From JAZNGX01 sp045576675 (GTDB lineage: Bacteria; Bacillota; Clostridia; Monoglobales; Firm-18): a stretch of DNA of 43,689 nucleotides. Under the pieces are notes generated by a model that was given only the letters and a program-made list of their open reading frames with translations, made no database searches and was not told where the DNA came from. How positions within the stretch are numbered: position 1 is the stretch's first letter; each line of letters opens with the position of its first letter. The stretch lies in contig JAZNGX010000072.1 of assembly GCA_045576675.1 (NCBI GenBank), forward strand, positions 1-43,689, given 5' to 3'. The position numbers were made by a program, and so were the translations under genes. Positions 32,475 to 40,741 of this stretch are shown here, piece after piece.

Positions 32475-33516
32475 GGTTGTTATAGGAATGAGCGGCGGTG
32501 TGGATAGCTCTGCATCCGCCGCTATTTTGCTTGAAATGGGATACGAGGTTATCGGTGTCACAATGAAGCTGTGGGACGGGATTTTGCCTGACGGAAAATG
32601 CTGTTCGCTTTCTGCGGCTGATGATGCAAAAAAAGTTGCCGATAAGCTGGGTATTCCTTTTTATGTTTTGGATTTTACCAGAGATTTTAATAAATATGTG
32701 ATAGAAAATTTCACATCAGAATATTTAAAAGGAAGAACACCAAATCCGTGCATAATGTGCAATAAGCACCTAAAATTTGATGCAATGCTTGATGGTGCGA
32801 AAAAGCTTGGTGCGGATTATATTGCTACAGGGCATTATGCAAAAATTGAAGAAAAAAACGGCAGATTTTTGCTTAAACGATGCGCTGATACAAAAAAGGA
32901 TCAGACATATTTTTTATATACACTTACGCAAAATCAGCTGTCACATACAATATTTCCTTTGTATGGTGTTACAAAGGATGAAACACGTGATATAGCAGAA
33001 AAACTAGGACTTGAGGTTGCAAAAAAACGTGACAGCCAGGAAATCTGCTTTATTCCCGACGGTGACTATGCAAGCTTTATTGCGGCAAAGGGTGGTATAT
33101 CAAAAAAAGGTGAATTTGTTACCACTGACGGCAGGGTTGTTGGTGAACACTGCGGAATAATTAATTACACAATCGGGCAACGTAAGGGTCTTGGAATAGC
33201 TCTTAACAAGCCTGTTTATGTAACAGATATTGATGTCCGAAACAACAGAGTTGTGCTTGGTGACAATGATGAGCTTTTCGGTACCGAGTTGTATGCCCGC
33301 GATGTAAACTTTATTCCGTTTGATGAACTGACAGGTGAGCTTAAATGCACTGCAAAGGTGCGTTACAGAACGGTTGATTCACCATGCACAGTAACGCCGG
33401 TTAATGGTGGTGTGAAGGTTGTGTTTGACCAGCCGCAAAGGGCGATAACGAAGGGGCAGGCAGTGGTGTTCTATGATGGTGACACAGTAATAGGCGGAGG
33501 AATAATAGATGCTTGA
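32467..33516 (+). CDS. mnmA: tRNA 2-thiouridylase MnmA
   Basis: MnmA activates wobble U34 with ATP and replaces its 2-oxygen by sulfur received from the desulfurase. The 349 residues begin SKVVIGMSGGVDSSAS, the PP-loop, and contain the catalytic cysteines in NPCIMCNKHLKF and QEICFIPDGDY, plus the GHYAK segment. ATG 32467 sits inside the His-rich end of iscU; a longer frame back to 32368 is only the overlap. With mnmE and mnmG in the same operon, the doubly modified xnm5s2U34 can be made from one transcript. Confidence 0.96.
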   Translation: MSKVVIGMSGGVDSSASAAILLEMGYEVIGVTMKLWDGILPDGKCCSLSAADDAKKVADKLGIPFYVLDFTRDFNKYVIENFTSEYLKGRTPNPCIMCNKHLKFDAMLDGAKKLGADYIATGHYAKIEEKNGRFLLKRCADTKKDQTYFLYTLTQNQLSHTIFPLYGVTKDETRDIAEKLGLEVAKKRDSQEICFIPDGDYASFIAAKGGISKKGEFVTTDGRVVGEHCGIINYTIGQRKGLGIALNKPVYVTDIDVRNNRVVLGDNDELFGTELYARDVNFIPFDELTGELKCTAKVRYRTVDSPCTVTPVNGGVKVVFDQPQRAITKGQAVVFYDGDTVIGGGIIDA

Positions 33517-35674
33517 TTTGAATTTTCCAAATTTGAATGATAAACAACGTGAGGCTGTTTTTAAGACAGATGGCCCTGTTTTGATACTTGCAGGTGCAGG
33601 AAGCGGAAAGACAACTGTGCTTATAAACAGAATTGCATATTTAATTGGCGGGCTTAACGTGCGTCCGTATCAGATTCTTGCCATAACATTTACAAATAAG
33701 GCGGCAACAGAGCTTAAAAACCGACTTGTTAATATGCTTGGCAGTGATGGTGATGAGGTGTTTGCCTCAACATTTCATTCGATGTGCGTGAGGTTTTTAC
33801 GCCGTGATATTGATAAAATCGGTTATAGCAGTGATTTTAATATTTTTGACAGAGCAGACCAGACAACAGTTGTTAAAGAGTGCTTAAAGGAGCTTAACGT
33901 TGATAGTGAAATCTTTAATCACAAAACTGTGCTAAATGAAATATCCCGTGCCAAAGATGAGCTTGAAACTCCCGATGATATGAAAAAAAACAACCCGTTC
34001 GATTTTAAAAAAGGGGTTATTTCTGATATTTATCAGCTTTATCAGAAAAAGCTTAAAACCTATAATGCCCTTGATTTTGATGATATAATTATGCTTACTG
34101 TTAAGCTTTTCGAGGAGCATCCCGATGTTCTGGAATTTTATCAGAGAAAGTTTAAATATGTAATGGTAGACGAGTATCAGGATACAAACCATGCACAGTA
34201 TAAGCTTGTGTCAATGATTGCGGACGGCTACAAAAACTTCTGCGTTGTTGGTGATGACGACCAGAGTATTTATAAATTCAGAGGAGCAGATATAGAAAAT
34301 ATTCTTTCCTTTGAAAAACAGTATGAAAATGCAACAGTAATTAAGCTTGAAGAAAACTATCGTTCGACACAAAATATTCTTGATGCCGCAAATGGTGTTA
34401 TCAAAAACAATATGGGCAGAAAAGGTAAGAATTTGTGGACAGGAAATGGTGAGGGTGAAAAAATATCCTTTTACCGTGCTCCCAATGAACACGAGGAAGG
34501 CTATTACATTGCCGAGCAGATAATAAATATGTGCAGTGACGGTTATAATTACAGTGATTTTGCAATTTTGTACCGTACCAATGCACAGTCACGTGTGATA
34601 GAAAATATGCTTATTCAGAACGCCGTGCCTTACAGAGTGCTTGGTGGCTTGCGATTCTTCGAGCGTAAGGAAATAAAGGACGTTTTAGCATATATAAAGC
34701 TTGTTAACAACGGTTGGGATAATGTTAACTTAAAAAGAATAATTAATGAACCAAAACGTGGTATCGGTGCTAAAACTGTGTCAAATTGTGAAGAAATCGC
34801 ATTAAACAGAAATATAAGTATGCTTGATGTTTGCAGGGCAGAGGGTGGCAAATTGGGCGAATTTGCAAAGCTGATTGATGGGCTTGCAGAGGAAGCTAAA
34901 AATATGCCGTTATCACAGTTTATTAATAAGGTTATTGATAAAACGGGTTATGGCGAAATGCTTATACGTGAAAACACTGTTGAAGCTACCACAAGACTTG
35001 AAAATATAAAAGAGCTTATTTCCGATGCAATGGAGTTTGAAAAAACTGCCGAGGATAAAAGTCTTAATGCATATCTTGAAAAAATATCGCTTATTGCAGA
35101 TGTTGACAATTATGATGAAAGTCAGGATGTCGCTGTGCTTATGACCTTGCACAGCGCAAAAGGGCTTGAGTTTCCTGTTGTGTTTCTATGCGGAATGGAG
35201 GAGGGCTTGTTCCCAAGCTTTATGTCACAAAGCACATCGGCAGAGCTTGAAGAAGAACGCCGTCTTTGCTATGTGGGTATAACAAGAGCAAAGAAAAAGC
35301 TGTTTTTAACCTGCACTTCAACACGAACCTTGTTTGGTAATACAAGCTATAACAAGCCGTCAAGGTTTATTGATGAAATTGATGAAAGACTTATCGATAT
35401 GCCGTTTAAGGAAGTTAAAAAGCCAACGTTTGTTGAAACACAAACCTATAAGCCTAAAAACACTTTCAGCAATACTGTTTCATTGCAACCGAAAAAGACT
35501 GTTTCAAGCGATGTTACTTATAAGAGCGGCGAACGTGTTAAACATAGCAAATTCGGTGAAGGAATGATACTTAAAGCAACTCCTGTAGGCAACGACTGGC
35601 ATCTTGAAATTATTTTTGATTCTGTTGGAACAAAAAATCTTATGGCTGCTTATGCAAAACTTAAGAAGCTATGA
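33509..35674 (+). CDS. pcrA: UvrD/PcrA-type DNA helicase
   Basis: This is a 721-residue superfamily 1A helicase for 3'-to-5' unwinding in repair and in clearing replication blocks. Motifs in order are the Q motif (LNDKQREAV), Walker A (AGAGSGKTT), the ITFTNKAA segment, DEYQDTN (motif II), DDQSIYKFRGAD (motif III), NYRST (motif IV), TLHSAKGLEF (motif V) and VGITRAKKKL (motif VI). A C-terminal Tudor-like domain (about 670-721, GERVKHSKFGEGMI) matches the PcrA part that binds RNA polymerase. It has GGAGGA upstream and overlaps mnmA by 8 nt. A strong terminator follows. Confidence 0.96.
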   Translation: MLDLNFPNLNDKQREAVFKTDGPVLILAGAGSGKTTVLINRIAYLIGGLNVRPYQILAITFTNKAATELKNRLVNMLGSDGDEVFASTFHSMCVRFLRRDIDKIGYSSDFNIFDRADQTTVVKECLKELNVDSEIFNHKTVLNEISRAKDELETPDDMKKNNPFDFKKGVISDIYQLYQKKLKTYNALDFDDIIMLTVKLFEEHPDVLEFYQRKFKYVMVDEYQDTNHAQYKLVSMIADGYKNFCVVGDDDQSIYKFRGADIENILSFEKQYENATVIKLEENYRSTQNILDAANGVIKNNMGRKGKNLWTGNGEGEKISFYRAPNEHEEGYYIAEQIINMCSDGYNYSDFAILYRTNAQSRVIENMLIQNAVPYRVLGGLRFFERKEIKDVLAYIKLVNNGWDNVNLKRIINEPKRGIGAKTVSNCEEIALNRNISMLDVCRAEGGKLGEFAKLIDGLAEEAKNMPLSQFINKVIDKTGYGEMLIRENTVEATTRLENIKELISDAMEFEKTAEDKSLNAYLEKISLIADVDNYDESQDVAVLMTLHSAKGLEFPVVFLCGMEEGLFPSFMSQSTSAELEEERRLCYVGITRAKKKLFLTCTSTRTLFGNTSYNKPSRFIDEIDERLIDMPFKEVKKPTFVETQTYKPKNTFSNTVSLQPKKTVSSDVTYKSGERVKHSKFGEGMILKATPVGNDWHLEIIFDSVGTKNLMAAYAKLKKL

Positions 35675-35707
35675 AAACGAGCTGTGACTTTTGTCACAGC
35701 TCGTTTT
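35674..35707. terminator. Shared bidirectional terminator
   Basis: A perfect 15-bp stem (35674-35688 with 35693-35707) has a TTTT loop, A residues before and T residues after. It ends pcrA on the plus strand and, on the minus strand, covers the end of the spore protein gene. Confidence 0.9.
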
Positions 35708-35921
35708 TGTATGAATTAATCATACGTCTTACCATTTCACCGCCTATTGGGCCGCCCTCACTGCCGTTTTGTCTGGCTGTTTTATCGCCCTTATAATGGT
35801 CGTTGTTTTCTTTACAATACTGTAATAGTCCCATATCTTGGGCAACTTCCAGCTTGAATTTTGTCATTGCATCATAAGCATCAGGGTTTAATAATCTTGA
35901 CTTTCTGTAGTTTTTTGACAT
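35694..35921 (-). CDS. Alpha/beta-type small acid-soluble spore protein
   Basis: These proteins coat spore DNA and protect it from UV and chemicals; they are degraded at germination. The 75 residues contain the germination protease site region FKLEVAQDMG and the C-terminal DNA-binding segment KTARQNGS and GGEMVRRMI. Compared with canonical members, the spacing between these two motifs is longer, with a Cys (QYCKENNDHYKG), and GGPIGG adds about four residues. ATG 35921 gives the start MSKNYRKSRLLNP; a GTG at 35936 would add five hydrophobic residues. The ribosome binding site (AAGGTGG) lies within a hairpin. The gene indicates a spore-former. Confidence 0.85.
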   Translation of the reverse strand: MSKNYRKSRLLNPDAYDAMTKFKLEVAQDMGLLQYCKENNDHYKGDKTARQNGSEGGPIGGEMVRRMINSYKNEL

Positions 35922-35948
35922 AAAAAATACTACCACCTTTCGGTAGTA
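35922..35948 (-). terminator. Terminator-like hairpin overlapping the spore protein ribosome binding site
   Basis: On the minus strand a 7-bp stem (35928-35934 with 35942-35948) is followed at once by six T residues and then the ATG of the spore protein. It begins 12 nt after the M20 stop codon. It could end the M20 transcript or sequester the AAGGTGG site until needed. Confidence 0.5.
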
Positions 35949-35959
35949 GTATATCCGTA

Positions 35960-37072
35960 TTATCCAAGATAATCCTTGACAAATTCAGCCATTAATTCCG
36001 CACCGATAAAAATTGCATCTTCATCAACAATAAAATCAGAAGAATGAAGCGGTTTGTTTGCACCACCAAGCTTTGCCATACACGCAGGCACTTTTTCTGC
36101 AAAATATGCAAAATCCTCACCAATCATATCAGGCTCATTCTGCATAACAACATTGTTGTCACCAAGCACACGCTTTGCAGTTTTAGCGAACTCTCTTGTG
36201 AGTTCAACATCATTTACAAGAGGCGGATACAAAAAGTGATAATCAAGCTCGATTTCTGCACTGAATTTTTCTTCAGTGTCTTTTATGGCTTTTTTTATTT
36301 CTTCGTATATATACTGTCTGGTAATCGGATCCAAAGAACGTGCAGTGCCCATTAATGTTGCTGTGTCGGGAATAATATTGGTGCTTGCCCCACTTACGAA
36401 AGAGCATATTGAAACAACAAAACGCTGGTCACATTTGATTTCTTTTAAGCGACAAACAAGATAGCTACCAGCATCAATCGGATTTATGCAAAGCTCAGGT
36501 CGTGCACCGTGACCGCCTTTGCCTTTGATTGTTATATAAAAATGGTCAGGCGAAGCCATACTGCCACCTTCTCTGATTAAAACACTTCCAAGTGGAACTT
36601 CGTTGCTTATATGAAAAGCAAAAGCGGCATTAACCTCAGGATTTTCCATAACACCTTCGTTTATCATCGGCTCTGCACCGCCAGTTGCTTCTTCTGCAGG
36701 CTGGAACAACAATCTTACCCGTCCGTTTAACTTGTCTTTTTGTTTAACAAGTGTTGTTGCACAAGCAAGCAGAGTTGATATATGTATATCGTGACCGCAG
36801 GCGTGCATAATTCCCGGTGTTTCAGAGGAAAACTCAAGCCCTGTCTGCTCTGTTACGGGCAAGGCATCCATATCGGCACGAAGCAGTATGGTTTTACCAT
36901 CTTCTTTTCCGCATATGTCAGCTGTTATTCCGGTTTTTGCAATTCCGCACTTTGGTTCAAGCCCTAATTCTTTTAAATATTCTGCAATTATTTTTGCTGT
37001 GTTATATTCTTCAAATGCCATTTCGGGATGTCTATGAATTTCTCTGCGGATTGCGATAATTTTGTCTTTCAT
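35960..37072 (-). CDS. M20-family amidohydrolase/peptidase
   Basis: The 370 residues have the two-domain M20D (aminoacylase/hippurate hydrolase-like) layout. The metal site motifs are IRREIHRHPEMAFEE at the start, RADMDALPV, HACGHDIH and FQPAEEATGGAEPM, with a distal His near the end (PLHSSDF). The lid/dimer domain lies between about 180 and 290 and contains GKGGHGARPE. Such enzymes hydrolyse N-acyl amino acids or related amides using two metal ions; the true substrate cannot be read from sequence. AGGGGGG precedes the ATG. It lies downstream of the rpmE terminator on the same strand. Confidence 0.9.
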   Translation of the reverse strand: MKDKIIAIRREIHRHPEMAFEEYNTAKIIAEYLKELGLEPKCGIAKTGITADICGKEDGKTILLRADMDALPVTEQTGLEFSSETPGIMHACGHDIHISTLLACATTLVKQKDKLNGRVRLLFQPAEEATGGAEPMINEGVMENPEVNAAFAFHISNEVPLGSVLIREGGSMASPDHFYITIKGKGGHGARPELCINPIDAGSYLVCRLKEIKCDQRFVVSICSFVSGASTNIIPDTATLMGTARSLDPITRQYIYEEIKKAIKDTEEKFSAEIELDYHFLYPPLVNDVELTREFAKTAKRVLGDNNVVMQNEPDMIGEDFAYFAEKVPACMAKLGGANKPLHSSDFIVDEDAIFIGAELMAEFVKDYLG

Positions 37073-37096
37073 AAAAATGCCCCCTGAGTATAGAAT

Positions 37097-37128
37097 AAAA
37101 GGGATTGCCGGAAAAGCAATCCCCTTTT
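37097..37128 (-). terminator. Terminator after rpmE
   Basis: A stem of about 12 bp (37097-37108 with 37116-37128, one bulge) and a 7-nt loop is followed, on the minus strand, by a T-rich tail. It starts 9 nt beyond the rpmE stop. Confidence 0.7.
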
Positions 37129-37136
37129 ATATATTA

Positions 37137-37343
37137 TTATTTGTCTGTCATACCATAACGTTTCTTAAATCTGTCTACACGGCCGCCTGTGTCAACAAGC
37201 TTCTGTTTGCCGGTGAAAAACGGATGACACTTGCTGCATATTTCAACACGAATATCCTGCTTTGTTGAACCTGTTTCTATAACCTCACCGCAAGCACATG
37301 TAATTGTTGTTTTCTGGTAATCCGGATGAATACCCTGTTTCAT
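37137..37343 (-). CDS. rpmE: Large-subunit ribosomal protein bL31 (zinc type)
   Basis: This is a 68-residue protein starting MKQGIHPDYQKTTITCACGE with the four zinc-ligand positions C-x-C and CSKCHPF. The conserved HPFFTGKQKLVDTGGRVDRFKKRY ending is split here as HPFFTGKQ and VDTGGRVDRF. Zinc-free paralogues (RpmE2) lack these cysteines, so this is the zinc-dependent form. It has AGAGGTG upstream, its own promoter and a terminator. Confidence 0.97.
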   Translation of the reverse strand: MKQGIHPDYQKTTITCACGEVIETGSTKQDIRVEICSKCHPFFTGKQKLVDTGGRVDRFKKRYGMTDK

Positions 37344-37377
37344 TTCTTCTCACCTCTTTAGATAATAATGCTTAGAT

Positions 37378-37406
37378 ATTATAGCATATATATTTTAAAA
37401 ATGCAA
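37378..37406 (-). promoter_or_regulatory. Promoter of rpmE
   Basis: On the minus strand TTGCAT (37401-37406) and TATAAT (37378-37383) are 17 nt apart, about 35 nt before the rpmE start codon. Confidence 0.7.
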
Positions 37407-37430
37407 GAGTTTTTTGAAAATTTTTTAATA

Positions 37431-37970
37431 TTATTTATAAGTTTCTGATTTAACTTCAAAATATGATTTCGGGTGGCTACAAACAGGACATACTTCAGGT
37501 GCTTCTGTGCCTTTTACAACGTGACCGCAGTTGCGGCATACCCAATATACTTCATTGCCTTTTTTGAATACCATACCTTCTTCAACGTTTTTAAGAAGAG
37601 TAAGATATCTTTCTTCGTGCTCTTTTTCTATATCTGCAACCTTGCGGAATAATTCAGCAATCTGTGTGAACCCTTCTTCGTCAGCAACCTCGGCAAAGCC
37701 TTTGTACATTTCAGTCCACTCATAATTCTCGCCGCTTGCGGCATCCTTTAAGTTTGTCATTGTATCAGCGATACCCTGATGTAATAGCTTAAACCATATT
37801 TTTGCATGTTCTTTTTCATTGTTTGCAGTTTCTTCAAAAATAGCCGCAATCTGCTCATAACCATCTTTTTTAGCCTTGCTTGCATAGTATGAATATTTGT
37901 TTCTTGCCTGTGACTCGCCGGCAAAAGCCGCCATTAAATTAACTTCAGTTTTTGAACCTTTTAATTCCAT
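37431..37970 (-). CDS. rbr: Rubrerythrin
   Basis: Rubrerythrin reduces hydrogen peroxide in anaerobes. The 179 residues form a four-helix ferritin-like domain with the diiron ligands in AGESQARNKY, EETANNEKEHAK, EVADEEGF and IEKEHEERY. A C-terminal rubredoxin-like domain (about 140-179) holds one iron through CRNCG and CPVC. This supports an anaerobic or microaerobic life style. AAAGGAG lies 9 nt before the ATG, and the gene has its own promoter, divergent from hprK. Confidence 0.95.
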   Translation of the reverse strand: MELKGSKTEVNLMAAFAGESQARNKYSYYASKAKKDGYEQIAAIFEETANNEKEHAKIWFKLLHQGIADTMTNLKDAASGENYEWTEMYKGFAEVADEEGFTQIAELFRKVADIEKEHEERYLTLLKNVEEGMVFKKGNEVYWVCRNCGHVVKGTEAPEVCPVCSHPKSYFEVKSETYK

Positions 37971-38004
37971 TTTGTAACACTCCTTTAAAGTTTATTTATT
38001 ATAT

Positions 38005-38033
38005 ATTTTACCACTTCAAGAAAAAATATGCAA
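38005..38033 (-). promoter_or_regulatory. Promoter of rubrerythrin
   Basis: On the minus strand TTGCAT (38028-38033) and TAAAAT (38005-38010) are 17 nt apart. It is back to back with the hprK promoter, only 17 nt away. No clear PerR- or Spx-type site was identified. Confidence 0.6.
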
Positions 38034-38050
38034 TATATATTTTATTTAAG

Positions 38051-38079
38051 TTGATTTTTTTGTAAAAATAATATATAAT
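38051..38079 (+). promoter_or_regulatory. Promoter of the hprK-yvcK unit
   Basis: TTGATT (38051-38056) and TATAAT (38074-38079) are separated by 17 nt; the transcript would start about 20 nt before hprK. Confidence 0.75.
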
Positions 38080-38107
38080 TAAAATACATTTTAAGGAGGT
38101 ATTTCTT

Positions 38108-39070
38108 GTGGAAGAATTTGTATATACAATTCCTTTGTCAGATTTGGCAGAGCGTTTTAAATTAGAAATAGTCAGTGCACCGGTTTCGTTGGAAAAGGTG
38201 CTTGTTACAACGCCTGATGTTAACAGACCTGCATTGCAGATTGTGGAGTTTTATGACTATTTTGATGAATCAAGGCTGCAGATTTTAGGAATGGTTGAGC
38301 ACACATTTCTGCAGAAAAAAAGTCACGAGGAGCTTTTAAATATTTTCGACAAGCTTTTTGAAAAGGAAATCCCTGCGTTGATTTTTACAAGGCAGTTGGA
38401 TGTTTTCCCTGAGGCAATAGAATGTTCAAAAAAATATAATGTTCCTATTTTGCGTACAAGCCATTCAACCTCTTCATTTATGAGTGCGTTGATTGCACAC
38501 CTTAATACAGTGCTTGCACAGCGTATCACAAGACACGGCGTTTTGATTGAGGTATATGGTGAGGGTATCCTTATGCTTGGCGAAAGCGGTGTAGGTAAAA
38601 GCGAAACCGCAGTTGAGCTTGTAAAGAGAGGTCACAGGCTTGTTGCTGATGATGCTGTTGAAATCAAAAAGGTTTCAGCAATCTCACTTGTAGGCTCTGC
38701 CCCTGAGATAATAAGGCACTTTATTGAGCTTCGTGGCGTTGGTATCATTGATGTTAAAAAGATTTTTGGTATTGGTGCTGTTAAAGATACTGAAAAAATT
38801 GATATGGTAATAAATCTTGAAACATGGGTTGATGGTAAAATGTATGACAGGCTTGGACTTGTTGAGGAATACACAGAAATCTTAGGTATTCAGATTCCTT
38901 CAATTTTACTTCCCGTAAAGCCGGGACGAAACCTTGCTATCATTGTTGAAATTGCGGCAATGAATAACAGAGCAAAGCGTATGGGCTACAATGCCGCAGA
39001 GGTATTAAATCAGCGTTTGCTTGACGAGATGCAAAAGAATTCGTTTGATGATTTTTCGGAGCAGGTGTAA
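38108..39070 (+). CDS. hprK: HPr kinase/phosphorylase
   Basis: HprK phosphorylates Ser46 of HPr and reverses it, setting carbon catabolite repression with CcpA. The 320 residues have the N-terminal domain (about 1-125), then the P-loop GESGVGKSE, VADDAVEIKK, and the HPrK signature IELRGVGIIDVKKIFGIGAV. The C-terminal helix is also complete. It starts with GTG, 8 nt after AAGGAGG. It opens an operon that also contains glk and rapZ-yvcK, all linked to sugar metabolism. HPr itself (ptsH) is not in the window. Confidence 0.96.
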   Translation: MEEFVYTIPLSDLAERFKLEIVSAPVSLEKVLVTTPDVNRPALQIVEFYDYFDESRLQILGMVEHTFLQKKSHEELLNIFDKLFEKEIPALIFTRQLDVFPEAIECSKKYNVPILRTSHSTSSFMSALIAHLNTVLAQRITRHGVLIEVYGEGILMLGESGVGKSETAVELVKRGHRLVADDAVEIKKVSAISLVGSAPEIIRHFIELRGVGIIDVKKIFGIGAVKDTEKIDMVINLETWVDGKMYDRLGLVEEYTEILGIQIPSILLPVKPGRNLAIIVEIAAMNNRAKRMGYNAAEVLNQRLLDEMQKNSFDDFSEQV

Positions 39071-39073
39071 AAA

Positions 39074-39775
39074 ATGGAAATATTATTTGACTTACATACA
39101 CATACTGTGTTTAATGACCACGCATACAGTACTATATTTGAAAATATCTGCTGTGCAAAAAGCAATGGCCTTAAAGGGCTTGCAATAACAGACCATTCAA
39201 TGCGTATTGAGGATTCGGGACATTACTGGCATTTTTTGCAGATGCCAAAGATTATACCACCGTATGTTAATGATGTTCGTGTTTTTTGCGGTGCGGAGGT
39301 TAATATAATTAATACAGATGGCGAAATTGACATGGATGAAGCTCTGTTAAAAAGGCTTGATGTTATAATTGCTTCGTTTCACGATACTGTGTATATGGCA
39401 GAAAACGAAAATGAAATTATTGGCGTTTATGAAAATTTGGCGAAAAACCCGTATGTTAAAATATTCGGTCATATTGACAGATGCCCGTTTGAATATGATA
39501 TGGCAAAGGTTATTAATCTGGCAAAGGAGCATAATAAGCTTGTTGAGATTAATCAGCATTCACTTAATACACCGCATTACCGCGAAAATGCAATTTTGCT
39601 GGCAAAGCTTTGCAATGAATACAAGGTGCCTGTTGTTGCAAATACAGATGCACATTTTTGTACTCAGGTCGGCGATTTTACAGTGATAAAACAATTGCTT
39701 GATGAAATAAGCTTTGATACAGGTCTTATAGTAAATGCGGATTATGACAGGACAATGGAATTTTTTAATAAATAA
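39074..39775 (+). CDS. PHP-domain metal-dependent phosphoesterase
   Basis: The 233 residues are a PHP barrel with the four metal-binding motifs: DLHTHTVFNDHAYS at the N-terminus, ITDHS, the CGAEVNI segment with the conserved Glu, and FGHIDR and NTDAHF later. Histidine ligands for the usual three-metal site are present. The group is close to YcdX-type phosphatases; histidinol phosphatase is a less likely alternative because no his genes are nearby. The substrate is unknown. It starts 3 nt after hprK, so the two are translated together. Confidence 0.85.
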   Translation: MEILFDLHTHTVFNDHAYSTIFENICCAKSNGLKGLAITDHSMRIEDSGHYWHFLQMPKIIPPYVNDVRVFCGAEVNIINTDGEIDMDEALLKRLDVIIASFHDTVYMAENENEIIGVYENLAKNPYVKIFGHIDRCPFEYDMAKVINLAKEHNKLVEINQHSLNTPHYRENAILLAKLCNEYKVPVVANTDAHFCTQVGDFTVIKQLLDEISFDTGLIVNADYDRTMEFFNK

Positions 39776-39796
39776 TTATTTTTGGGAGGAATATAT

Positions 39797-40741
39797 ATGT
39801 ATTATATTGGTATTGATTTAGGCGGCACAAATATTGCGGCAGGTATTTATGATGAAAATCTTGAGCTGTTGTATAAAACAAGTGTTCCAACAAGAAACGA
39901 AAGAACAGACAAAGAAATTGTTGACAGTATGACAGAGCTTTCAAAGCATGTTATGGAGCATGAGAATATTGACAAAAATGACGTAAAGGCAATAGGTATA
40001 GGTGCACCGGGAAGCATTGATGTTAAAAATGGTGTTGTAATTTATTCAAATAACATAAAGTTTAAGGATACACCCATAAGAGCATGGATGGAAGCAGATT
40101 TGGGAATTCCCGTGTTTATTGAAAATGATGCAAACTGTGCGGCTTTGGGTGAGGCAATAAAGGGAGCAACAAAGGATGCCGACCATTCAGTTATGATTAC
40201 ATTGGGCACAGGCGTTGGAGGCGGAATAATAATCAACAAAAAGATTTATTCAGGCTTTGACGGCACAGGTGCCGAAATAGGCCATACTGTTATTAATTTT
40301 GATGGTATTCCGTGCAACTGCGGCAGAACAGGCTGCTGGGAGGCTTATTCATCTGCAACAGCACTTATCAGACAAACATATGAGGCTGCATTAAATAATC
40401 CTGACAGCCTTCTTGGTAAGGCGGTTGACGGAAAGTTTGAAAATGTTAACGGAAAAACTGCATTTGATGCAATGCGTGAGGGCTGCCCTGTAGGAACAGC
40501 AGTTGTGGAAAAGTATATTGATTATATTGCAATTGGTGCAGCAGATATTATAAATGTATTTAAGCCTGATATGCTTGTAATCGGCGGCGGTGTTTCAAAA
40601 GAGGGGGATAACCTTGTAAAGCCTCTTGAAAATCTGCTTGTAAAATATTGTTATGGAAACAGAGTAGGAACACAAATAAAAATAGCACAGCTTGGCAACG
40701 ATGCAGGTCTTATAGGTGCTGCAGCTTTGGGAAAGGAATGA
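39797..40741 (+). CDS. glk: ROK-family glucokinase
   Basis: This 314-residue sugar kinase phosphorylates glucose to glucose 6-phosphate with ATP. It has the N-terminal IGIDLGGTNIAAGIYD phosphate loop, the IGIGAPGSID and ENDANCAALGE motifs with the catalytic Asp, the GTGVGGG adenosine loop, and the ROK zinc motif CNCGRTGCWEAY. The EIGHTVI histidine is also present. ATG 39797 is preferred because GGGAGGA lies 8 nt upstream; an in-frame TTG at 39782 precedes that site. It lies between PHP and murB in the hprK operon. No DNA-binding domain is present, so it is a kinase and not a ROK repressor. Confidence 0.9.
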   Translation: MYYIGIDLGGTNIAAGIYDENLELLYKTSVPTRNERTDKEIVDSMTELSKHVMEHENIDKNDVKAIGIGAPGSIDVKNGVVIYSNNIKFKDTPIRAWMEADLGIPVFIENDANCAALGEAIKGATKDADHSVMITLGTGVGGGIIINKKIYSGFDGTGAEIGHTVINFDGIPCNCGRTGCWEAYSSATALIRQTYEAALNNPDSLLGKAVDGKFENVNGKTAFDAMREGCPVGTAVVEKYIDYIAIGAADIINVFKPDMLVIGGGVSKEGDNLVKPLENLLVKYCYGNRVGTQIKIAQLGNDAGLIGAAALGKE

